In this document: piece after piece, positions 1 to 8,011 of the stretch
Position numbering within the stretch: position 1 is the first letter of the stretch
How the letters are laid out: each line of letters begins with the position of its first letter
DNA from: an uncultured Clostridia bacterium
Lineage (GTDB): Bacteria > Bacillota > Clostridia > Lachnospirales > Lachnospiraceae
Reading direction: 5' to 3'
Length of the DNA: 34,785 nt
Assembly (NCBI GenBank): GCA_946629525.1
Contig: CAMOXU010000020.1
Span: 1-34,785 of the forward strand
Notes under the pieces: generated by a model
What the model saw: the letters and a program-made list of their open reading frames with translations, nothing else
The model's database searches: none
What the model was told of the DNA's origin: nothing
Made by a program: the position numbers and the translations under genes

Positions 1-161
1 TTTTCGGCCTGTTTTTCGGTCCGTTTTATCAACATTTTATCAACATTGAAGTCCAGGATATGCAAGGAGATGCCAGTTTATGCCGGATTTCAATGAAATC
101 GAAAATCGCGGAAACCCGCATAAAATAAGGCAAAACGCGGCATAAGCTGGCAAAAAATTAC

Positions 162-716
162 ATGATAAAAATTTTATTCATTTGCCACGGCAGCATCTGC
201 CGATCCCCCATGTCCATGTACGCCATGCGGGACATAGTAAAAAAACGCGGTCTGGAGAATCTTTTTGAGATCGACTGCGCAGCCACCAGCCGGGAGGAGA
301 TCGGCAACCCGGTCTATCCGCCTGCCCGGCGCCGGCTGGCCCGGGAGGGCATCAGTTGTGAAGGCTACCACGCCCGGAAAATGGTCAAAGAAGACTACGA
401 CCGCTATGACTATATTATCGGAATGGACGATGAGAATCTCCACGACATGTATGCAATCTGTGAGGGGAATGATCCTTATGACGGAGGCTGGTGGAGAAGG
501 GACATTTCCGGGAAAAAACCACATCGGGAGATTCCGCATGTGTATGAGGCTGCCGGGAGAAAAGGAGAAGTCATTTCCCTGCTTATGGACTACACGGACA
601 GGCCAGGCGAAGTGGCGGACCCTTGGTATACAGGGAATTTCGAAGAGACATGGCGGGATGTGACGGAAGGCATCGAGGGTTTCCTTGAATATCTTGAGAG
701 AACGAACCAGATCTGA
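162..716 (+). CDS. Low-molecular-weight protein-tyrosine phosphatase family protein
   Basis: N-terminal ILFICHGSICRSPM fits the LMW-PTP C-x5-R P-loop; C-terminal DPWY fits the acid loop. Confidence 0.88.
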   Translation: MIKILFICHGSICRSPMSMYAMRDIVKKRGLENLFEIDCAATSREEIGNPVYPPARRRLAREGISCEGYHARKMVKEDYDRYDYIIGMDDENLHDMYAICEGNDPYDGGWWRRDISGKKPHREIPHVYEAAGRKGEVISLLMDYTDRPGEVADPWYTGNFEETWRDVTEGIEGFLEYLERTNQI

Positions 717-1071
717 ATCGGGAAAATGCAGGCACTTCAGGAACGCCTCCACGTTCTGCCGCGCAGGGTGTGAAGCATCTATCCATATGTGCTCCGTAAA
801 GCCGACGCAGTTGTCTGCCATGTGCAGCCTGCAGCGGCTTTTTTATTTGGAAGATGCCTCGCATCTTTCGCGGCACGGCAAGAACGCCGGGGCGGTTTTG
901 AATTAAATGGTGCTTCGCATCCTGCGCGGCGCGGCAAGAACGCCGAGGCGTTCCTGAACTGGGAAAATAAAAAGAAAGAACTCCAGAAAGCTGAAATAAA
1001 CTCAACAAAATGTGGTATACTCAACCTGCCCGGATATCGAAGCCGGAAGGTCGGGAGAAAGGACAGTCATC

Positions 1072-2004
1072 GTGGAAGAGAAATACATAGTTGTTGTCGG
1101 CGGTCTCAATATGGATCTTGCCGGGATCTGCGGTGATGTCTACCGTCCGCATGATTCCAATATCGGAGAAGTGACGATGTCTGCCGGCGGTGTCGGGCAC
1201 AATATCGCAAAAAATCTTGTGAAGCTCGGGGTCCCGGTGTATCTCATCACGGCCTATGGGGATGACAGTTTTGGAGAGATCCTCGCAAAGGAGTGCAGAA
1301 AGGATGGCATCCGGCTCGATGACGCGCTCTGTGTACCCGGAGGGAAAAGTTGTACGTACCTTTACATGACGGACGATAAAGGCGAGATGGTCGCGGCTGT
1401 CAATGCGATGGAGCTGATCCGTGAGATCACGCCGGATTTTCTGGCAGAGAAGATGGATCGGATCAATCATGCTTCCCTGTGTATCATTGACGCGAATATT
1501 TCGGAGGAGAGCATAGAGTATCTGGCACGAAACTGCGTTGTGCCGATTTTTGCGGATCCCGTATCGGCTGCAAAAGTAGGTCGACTGGAGAGTTCGCTGC
1601 CGTACATTGACACGCTGAAACCGAATTCCATGGAGGCTGAAATTCTTACGGGGATTCGCGTTGAAAATGAAAACACCGCCTCCCTCGCAGCCCATTCACT
1701 TCGGGAGCGGGGCGCGAAAAATGTGTTCATTTCCATGGGCGCGGATGGCATCTTCTGTTCCCGGAAGGGAGAGGAATGCCTGGTCCCGATTCAGAAGACC
1801 CACATAGTGAGCGTCAACGGGGCCGGGGATACGGCGATGGCGGCAATTGCCTGGATACGGTTTCAATATGGGAACGAAATATCCCTTGAAAAGATCGGCA
1901 GAATTACACAGGCAGCTGCAGCGATCACGCTGGAATCGGAGGAGTCGGTGTCTCCGTACCTCAGTGAGGAGCAGATCCTTATGCGAATGAGAGAAAATAA
2001 ATGA
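1072..2004 (+). CDS. PfkB-family carbohydrate/nucleoside kinase
   Basis: VVVGGLNMDLAG...SAGGVGHNIAKNLVKLG and C-terminal VNGAGDTAMAAIA are PfkB signatures. Homology begins at the GTG near 1072 rather than the ORF-track ATG at 1012. Confidence 0.85.
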   Translation: MEEKYIVVVGGLNMDLAGICGDVYRPHDSNIGEVTMSAGGVGHNIAKNLVKLGVPVYLITAYGDDSFGEILAKECRKDGIRLDDALCVPGGKSCTYLYMTDDKGEMVAAVNAMELIREITPDFLAEKMDRINHASLCIIDANISEESIEYLARNCVVPIFADPVSAAKVGRLESSLPYIDTLKPNSMEAEILTGIRVENENTASLAAHSLRERGAKNVFISMGADGIFCSRKGEECLVPIQKTHIVSVNGAGDTAMAAIAWIRFQYGNEISLEKIGRITQAAAAITLESEESVSPYLSEEQILMRMRENK

Positions 2005-2087
2005 AACTCTCGATATAGAGAAATCTGCCAGGTGAAAACCCTGGATTTTCAGCAAGAACAACCTGAATATGTGAGGAGGAAAAGAAT

Positions 2088-2783
2088 ATGATCAAGCAGA
2101 TCTATTCACTGGTTAATTACAATGAGAGCGTTGCAGTCATGGAAGCCGGCGCAGACCATATCGGCCTTGTCCCGATGCAGTCAGGCGGAGTTCCCGCTCA
2201 CCGGGTGCCGCTTGATGTGGTGGACAGAATTTTCGCGGAGGCAAAGCGCAGAGGCGTCAAGTGCGTTGCGATCATGCTGTGCAAGGATCCGGAGGAAATG
2301 CTTTTCCTCGCAAAACGGATCAAACCGGACATCCTGCATGTCGCAGGGATGGAGTATACGGCGGATGAAGCATTTGCAGAGAGACTGCATGCGGAGTGCC
2401 CGGGAGTGGCGCTCATGCAGGCCGTTCTGGTGGACGGTCCCGAGGCTGTCGACCGGGCGAAAAAGTACGCGGAGTATTGTGACTATATCCTGACAGATTC
2501 AGGCCTTGCGAAGGACACGGGAATCGGGGCAAGCGGGATGACGCATGACTGGAAGTATGATGCGGAAATCGTACAGTCCGTGAACGTCCCGGTCATTGTG
2601 GCAGGCGGTCTTGGACCCGACAATGTGGAAGAGTGCATCAGGCAGGTAAAGCCCGCAGGTGTCGACTCGCTGACCAAGACCACCTGGAAATACAATGACG
2701 GCGTCATGGAGAAGGATATTCCGAAGGTCGCAGAATTCTGCCGGAAGGCGGATCGGGCCGCGAAGGAGGCCGGTCTTTTGTAA
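2088..2783 (+). CDS. Phosphoribosylanthranilate isomerase (TrpF)-like TIM-barrel protein, non-canonical
   Basis: TrpF-like layout (GADHIGLVP..., YCDYILTDSG, VIVAGGLGPDNV, GVD near the C-terminus); RBS ggaggaaaagaat before ATG. The canonical KICG catalytic Cys is absent (IKQIYS). Confidence 0.7.
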   Translation: MIKQIYSLVNYNESVAVMEAGADHIGLVPMQSGGVPAHRVPLDVVDRIFAEAKRRGVKCVAIMLCKDPEEMLFLAKRIKPDILHVAGMEYTADEAFAERLHAECPGVALMQAVLVDGPEAVDRAKKYAEYCDYILTDSGLAKDTGIGASGMTHDWKYDAEIVQSVNVPVIVAGGLGPDNVEECIRQVKPAGVDSLTKTTWKYNDGVMEKDIPKVAEFCRKADRAAKEAGLL

Positions 2784-2821
2784 AAAACCCGGGCAAGCGT
2801 GTCTGCTGTGGTAAATAGAGG

Positions 2822-3060
2822 GGGTTCTGTGTGGATCTCTGAAAGAAGGAAGCTCTGCAGGCAATTAGCAGAAGGAGCGGAGAAGCTCTGTATATTCCTG
2901 ACAGAAAGAAGTACTGCAGGCCATTAGCAGAAGGAGCGGAGAAGCTCTGTATTATTCCTGACAGAAAGAAGTACTGCAGGCCATCAGCAGAAGGAGCGGG
3001 GAAGCTCTGTAAATCCCTGGACGGAAGGATGAAATGCAGATCTCTGACAGAAGGAGACAA
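2822..3060 (+). repeat. Degenerate ~59-60 bp tandem repeat upstream of the HD gene; units carry a Shine-Dalgarno-like AGAAGGAG
   Basis: gaagctctgta...cctgacagaaagaagtactgcaggccattagcagaaggagcgg recurs with starts near 2882, 2941 and 3001, plus a diverged copy near 2822. Confidence 0.85.
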
Positions 3061-3065
3061 GAAAC

Positions 3066-3665
3066 ATGGATGAACGTCTGATGAAGCAGCTTGCATTTTC
3101 ACTTGAGATCGATAAGGAGAAGATTATTTTCCGGCAGACGCACTTAAGCGGGCACGGCAGAAATGAAAATGATGCAGAGCACGCCTGGCACATGGCCATC
3201 ATGGCGTATCTGCTCAGAGAGTACTCAAATGAAAAAATCGACATCTGCCGCGTCATGATCATGTGCCTTATCCACGATATCGTCGAGATCGATGCAGGCG
3301 ACACCTACGCCTACGACGAGGAGGCGAAGAAGACGCAGAAGGCGAGGGAGGATGCGGCGAAGGAGCGCATTTTCTCAATGCTCCCGGAGGATCAGAAGAC
3401 GGAACTCATGGCGATTTTCGATGAGTTCGAGGCTGCCGAGACTGCGGAGGCCAGGTTTGCGAGGGCGATGGATAATCTCCAGCCCCTTATCCTCAATGAC
3501 AGTAATGAAGGCGGAGACTGGATGGCCCACGGGGTACATGCGGCGCAGATTTATGGGAGGCAGGGGATGACCCGGCTGGGGTCGGAGAGGCTCTATGAGG
3601 TGACGGACCAGATCATCAGGAAGCATATTGCGGAAGGGCATATAAAGACAGACGAGTCTGAGTAA
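3066..3665 (+). CDS. HD-domain phosphohydrolase (YfbR-like)
   Basis: H...NDAEHAWHMA...LIHDIVEIDAGD contains the HD metal-binding pattern; RBS gaaggagacaagaaacATG. Confidence 0.83.
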   Translation: MDERLMKQLAFSLEIDKEKIIFRQTHLSGHGRNENDAEHAWHMAIMAYLLREYSNEKIDICRVMIMCLIHDIVEIDAGDTYAYDEEAKKTQKAREDAAKERIFSMLPEDQKTELMAIFDEFEAAETAEARFARAMDNLQPLILNDSNEGGDWMAHGVHAAQIYGRQGMTRLGSERLYEVTDQIIRKHIAEGHIKTDESE

Positions 3666-3769
3666 GACTGCAGGATATCGCGTCCCTGATCAGCAGATAT
3701 GTTTCTCAGATATTTATCCGGCAGCCGCGAGTTTCAGTCAGCTGAAAATATAATATGAAACAAATATGA

Positions 3770-3812
3770 ATCACCCGGCAGAACCTTCATCCTGGTTGGT
3801 CTGCCGGGTGAT
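3770..3812 (+). terminator. Stem-loop terminator candidate after the HD gene
   Basis: atcacccggcaga-acc...ggttggtctgccgggtgat inverted repeat; only a weak T tract follows. Confidence 0.5.
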
Positions 3813-3966
3813 CTTTACTCTGGAGAATATGGCTGCTCGAAAATAAGGCTATTCCGGAGAACATGTCTGCTCTGGAAGCATGACTGTTTCGGAGAACATG
3901 ATGGTCAGCTTTCGGTCAAGCTTTCCGGATAAGTCTGCCAGAGTTTTTTCCGGTTGATTTTCCGAA

Positions 3967-4140
3967 TCAAAGAGTCTCGTTGATTTTCTTCTTGGCCTGA
4001 TCAGCGACCGTATCAACGACCTGATTCGCACCGACCTTCTTTTCGACCTCTGACTTAGCCGTATCGACGGCTTTCTCCGCGGCCTGCTTCACCTGTTCAT
4101 TTCCCTTGACTGCATCAAGAAGTTTGGATACATCCGGCAT
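3967..4140 (-). CDS. 57-aa charged helical small protein (MPDVSKLLDAVKGNEQVKQAAEKAVDTAKSEVEKKVGANQVVDTVADQAKKKINETL)
   Basis: Start at 4140 has a strong RBS on the minus strand (tatggagggaagccATG). Composition resembles small helical antitoxin-like or CsbD-like proteins; family not assigned. Confidence 0.6.
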   Translation of the reverse strand: MPDVSKLLDAVKGNEQVKQAAEKAVDTAKSEVEKKVGANQVVDTVADQAKKKINETL

Positions 4141-4331
4141 GGCTTCCCTCCATATGAACGGGCGGCAAAATGCGCTCTGCATTTTTCACGGACTGCCCGT
4201 CTCCTATAGTATTATTTTAGCAGTGTGCCGTACTGTTTTCCACAGGAAGATGAAAATGAAAACATCAGAGTCTCCCGACCAATTGCGGGGCCGGTATCAT
4301 GCAGCGTACTATGTACGAAGAACCTGCGTAC

Positions 4332-4359
4332 TTGATTCCAAAACGTGACATGGTATACT
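4332..4359 (+). promoter_or_regulatory. Candidate sigma70-type promoter for the TerB operon
   Basis: TTGATT - 16 bp - TATACT, immediately upstream of the leader element. Confidence 0.45.
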
Positions 4360-4368
4360 AAATATACT

Positions 4369-4456
4369 TTATCGGAAGTTCCGTAAGGAACTCGCGACAA
4401 AAAGGCAAATTATCGGATGAATTGTGATTATCGGGTTCACGAAGCAGATTCCGATA
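4369..4456 (+). other. Leader element copy A: GNRA hairpin (AGTTCC-GTAA-GGAACT) plus TATCGG...CCGATA stem
   Basis: Shares tatcggaagttycgyaaggaact and gaattrtgattaycgggytcrygaagcrg-ttccg with 31280-31369. Confidence 0.6.
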
Positions 4457-4597
4457 AAAAGGCCGATATCGGCCGAATTATGATTTCTCAAAGCGTTTCC
4501 TGATTCCCCGATACTGGTCACAGGAAACAATTCAGTCATATGTCGGACGGAAAGCATCCTGGAATGGATCAAAGTCTTTACCAGAGAGGAGGTGCCC

Positions 4598-6601
4598 ATG
4601 GAACTGTCAGAGCTTACGGCGTATGCCGCTCAGAAATATCATATGCAGGAACAGCACAAATGGGCGGACTTCCCGGGCTTTTCCGTCCTCTGCCACCCGC
4701 AGACCGGAAAATGGGTCGCCCTTCTCATGCGCCAATGGGATACCGATACCGGTACAGAGATCCAGCGCTGCGACCTGAAATGCGGCGGCAGCATAGGACT
4801 CCTCCGACGACCGTACCTCACGGCTCCAATCCGAATGCAGGGGAAGAACTGGGTCGGGGTCTGTTTTGATGACAGGACAGAGCCGCAGATCGTTTATCGA
4901 CTTCTGGACCAGGCCGTAGCTTCCGAAACACCCCACGGATTTACCGTTGTCCTTGACTCGCTGCGGTCTTCTCACAAGGGCAGCTATGAGGATACGGCCT
5001 TGCCATTTGCCGGCAGTTCCCGATTCTCAGAGACGAAGCTGCCCGGAACAGGACGCGAGACGCAGCCTCCCGAAAGGCTGCGGGAAATGCGCCGTCTCTA
5101 TGAATACGGCAGAGAGTCTTCCGAGGCCAGAGTGAAAAACTTCTACCGGCAGGCAGCATTCATGGAGGATTATGAGGATGACTGCCCATGGTCCGGCGGT
5201 GATTTCGTCCGGTATTTTCCCACTTATCACGATCTGACACTGAAGCAGCTCCGAGGGTATTTTACCTGGCGTACCGAAGTACGAAAGGGTACCTTCAAGC
5301 CGATTGCAGCCTCAGCAGCATATATCTATATTTATGAGCTGCTGAACGGAGTCGGTGCGGATTCACCGGAGGATGTCCTGAAAAAGCTTCGGGATTTCGA
5401 GGCAGGATATCTGGATTCCGGCATTGGAGATCAGCGGATACGAGGCAATCTCCACCGCTGGATGCTGGAGTACGCTGTGGTAAATGATCTTTCTCCGGAT
5501 TTCGTACGGGAATCTGCCGATACGGAGACCATGGCTCGCGATGCTGCCATCGCCGTACTGCGAAGGCCGGAGAACTGCTCCGATGAGGAAGTCTTTTCAG
5601 CCCTCTGTGAGTTCGGCGGGAAAAAAGTTGGTGAATCGCCGGTAATGAAGGATGATCCTGCACGGGGCCGGCATCTGTTCAGTGAGGCCTGGCGCTTTGC
5701 GGCTCGTCCGGAGCAGGAAAATGATCCGTTTGCACTCTGCTTCGGTGAAAGAAAGACCCGCCGCTGGTACCCGCTTTCCAATGCTGTCTATTACGAGCAG
5801 AAGAGGCCTGCTGACAGAGAATATGTCCTGAATGAGTCCCGCAGCTTTCAGTGCAAGGGCGGAATCTGGACGATGTCAGCCTTTGAGACTTTGTCGTATG
5901 ATAAGAAGCGTCTGCCGGGTTTTCTGCATGAGACAGACGCAAGGCTTCGTCGATATCTGAAGACAGGCCGGTATCTTAAAGAGAAGCCGGAGAATGCCTG
6001 GGCGATCCCCTATATTGACGCGGCAATCGAGGAAGATAAGAAAGTTGTTCTGGAAGCTTCCAGACCAAAGATCACTATAGACCTCTCCGGTCTGGATCAG
6101 ATCCGCCGGGATGCACTTGTGACGCAGGAGAGCCTGCTGACGGAAGAGGAAATCGGGGAAGCCGCATTTTCGTTTTCGGAGTTTGAGGCAGCCAGGGAGG
6201 TCATAGCATCTGCAGCTGAAAATGGCTATGAGCTGACCGGCAAGACTGCGTTCCCTGCAGCAGAGAATGGATATGAGCTGACCAATCAGATTGAGGTCCC
6301 TGCAGCAGAAAATGATTATCAGCAAACCGATAAGACTTTGTTCCCTGCACCGGAAGACGATATGATCGATATTCCGCTCGACAATATTCAGATCCAGATA
6401 CTCCGCGCTCTTCTGGATGGACTCGATCCTTCAGAGATCATCCGCGAGAATCACAGGATGCCATCGGTCGAGGCGGACGCGATCAACGAAGCTTTCTATG
6501 ACGAGATCGGCGACACGGTGCTCTTCTGCGAGGGAGATCAACTCATCCTTGTGGAAGATTATATAGAAGATGTTATGAGAGCCGTTCCGGGAACTCTTTA
6601 G
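4598..6601 (+). CDS. sngA: TerB N-terminal/TerB-C domain protein (Shango SngA-like)
   Basis: LYEYGRESSEARVKNFYRQAAFMEDYEDDCPWSGGDFVRYFPTYHDLTLKQLRGYFTWRTEVRKG...AAYIYIYELLNG is recognised as the TerB_N-type block; C-terminal helical region fits TerB_C. RBS agaggaggtgcccATG at 4598. Confidence 0.78.
   Translation: MELSELTAYAAQKYHMQEQHKWADFPGFSVLCHPQTGKWVALLMRQWDTDTGTEIQRCDLKCGGSIGLLRRPYLTAPIRMQGKNWVGVCFDDRTEPQIVYRLLDQAVASETPHGFTVVLDSLRSSHKGSYEDTALPFAGSSRFSETKLPGTGRETQPPERLREMRRLYEYGRESSEARVKNFYRQAAFMEDYEDDCPWSGGDFVRYFPTYHDLTLKQLRGYFTWRTEVRKGTFKPIAASAAYIYIYELLNGVGADSPEDVLKKLRDFEAGYLDSGIGDQRIRGNLHRWMLEYAVVNDLSPDFVRESADTETMARDAAIAVLRRPENCSDEEVFSALCEFGGKKVGESPVMKDDPARGRHLFSEAWRFAARPEQENDPFALCFGERKTRRWYPLSNAVYYEQKRPADREYVLNESRSFQCKGGIWTMSAFETLSYDKKRLPGFLHETDARLRRYLKTGRYLKEKPENAWAIPYIDAAIEEDKKVVLEASRPKITIDLSGLDQIRRDALVTQESLLTEEEIGEAAFSFSEFEAAREVIASAAENGYELTGKTAFPAAENGYELTNQIEVPAAENDYQQTDKTLFPAPEDDMIDIPLDNIQIQILRALLDGLDPSEIIRENHRMPSVEADAINEAFYDEIGDTVLFCEGDQLILVEDYIEDVMRAVPGTL
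6212..6346 (+). repeat. Three in-frame 45-bp repeats in the TerB-protein linker
   Basis: AAENGYELTGKTAFP / AAENGYELTNQIEVP / AAENDYQQTDKTLFP. Confidence 0.92.
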
Positions 6602-6682
6602 TCTCTGACGCAGAAGTCTCTTGATTCTAATTATGAGATGAATGCGCAGAATAAAACTTCTCTTACCCAGGAGGGACAGACA

Positions 6683-8011
6683 TTGGATGAACATAAAAAA
6701 GTACCGAAGCGCATCGCGCAGACGGTACTGAATTCTTTGAAAGGCGGTGTCGTTCCGCGGATCGGCCTTCCGTACATCACGGTGGGTCGGAAAAATGAGA
6801 TCGAAGCCCTGCTTCACGACGTCGATATCATCTCGGAGGGTGGCGCGTCGTTCCGATTTATTGTAGGGCGCTACGGCAGCGGCAAGAGCTTCCTGCTCCA
6901 GACCATCCGCAATTACGTGATGGATCGCGGTTTTATCGTGGCGGACGCGGATCTCTCTCCGGAGCGGCGTCTGCAGGGTACCCGCGGTCAGGGACTTGCC
7001 ACCTACCGGGAGCTGATCACCAACCTCTCCACGAAGACAAAGCCGGAGGGCGGTGCACTGACACTCGTTCTGGACCGCTGGATCAGTGCGGTACAGAGCG
7101 AAGCGATTCAGGAGACAGGGCTTGCTCCCGACGATCCCGCTCTGACTGCAGCCGCAGACAGAAAAATATACACTGTGACGAACTCCGTCAGTGAGCTGGT
7201 ACATGGCTTTGAGTTCGGCAGGCTCCTTTCGGCCTATTATCAGGCCTATGTAAATGGCGACGACGAGACCAAGGCAAAAGTCGTGAGGTGGTTCCGCGGA
7301 GAGTACCTGACAAAGACGGAGGCAAAGGAAGCCCTCGGCGTCAACATGATCATCACGGATGACGACTGGTACGACTATCTGAAGCTTTTTGCCACCTTCT
7401 TCCGACTGGCGGGCTACACGGGCATGTTCATTATGATCGACGAGCTGGTGAACATTTTTAAAATTCCCAATTCCATCACCCGTCAGTACAACTACGAGAA
7501 GATTCTGACCATGTACAACGACACCCTGCAGGGGAAAGCGAAATATCTCGGGATCCTTATGGGGTCCACGCCGCAGGCGCTGGAGGATAAACGGCGGGGA
7601 ATTTACAGCTACGAAGCGCTGCGATCCCGCCTTGCGGAAGGGCGTTTTTCCAGGCCCGGAGCAAGGGATCTTCTGGCTCCGGTGATCCGTCTGGAGCCTC
7701 TGACTGCAGAGGAGATGCTGGTTCTCTGCGAAAAGCTTGCGGAAATGCACGCCGGACTCTACGCCTATCCCCGCACCATCACTACGGAGGACCTGGTGGG
7801 ATTCATCAAGATCGAGTATGGGCGGATCGGCGCGGATCAGAACATCACGCCCCGCGAGGTGATCCGGGACTTCATCGAGCTCCTGGATCTGCTGTACCAG
7901 AACCCGAAAATGCGCGTTGACGAGCTCCTCTCCTCCGAGGAATTCAGCTATGCCGGATCCAGTGCCGTTTCCAATGAGACGGAAGCGGGCTTTGCGGAGT
8001 TTACGATATGA
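6683..8011 (+). CDS. sngB: BREX-type ATP-binding protein (DUF2791/BrxD-like P-loop ATPase; Shango SngB-like)
   Basis: RFIVGRYGSGKSFLLQ Walker A; MFIMIDELVNIF Walker B. TTG at 6683 has RBS aggaggg at good spacing; ORF-track ATG at 6638 has no clear RBS. Confidence 0.8.
   Translation: MDEHKKVPKRIAQTVLNSLKGGVVPRIGLPYITVGRKNEIEALLHDVDIISEGGASFRFIVGRYGSGKSFLLQTIRNYVMDRGFIVADADLSPERRLQGTRGQGLATYRELITNLSTKTKPEGGALTLVLDRWISAVQSEAIQETGLAPDDPALTAAADRKIYTVTNSVSELVHGFEFGRLLSAYYQAYVNGDDETKAKVVRWFRGEYLTKTEAKEALGVNMIITDDDWYDYLKLFATFFRLAGYTGMFIMIDELVNIFKIPNSITRQYNYEKILTMYNDTLQGKAKYLGILMGSTPQALEDKRRGIYSYEALRSRLAEGRFSRPGARDLLAPVIRLEPLTAEEMLVLCEKLAEMHAGLYAYPRTITTEDLVGFIKIEYGRIGADQNITPREVIRDFIELLDLLYQNPKMRVDELLSSEEFSYAGSSAVSNETEAGFAEFTI

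Noticed and set aside
2704-3102. 132-aa minus-strand ORF with repeated FLSGI...SFSAPSANGLQY peptides
   Set aside because: The peptide repeat is only a translation of the intergenic DNA tandem repeat; no RBS, overlaps two sense genes.
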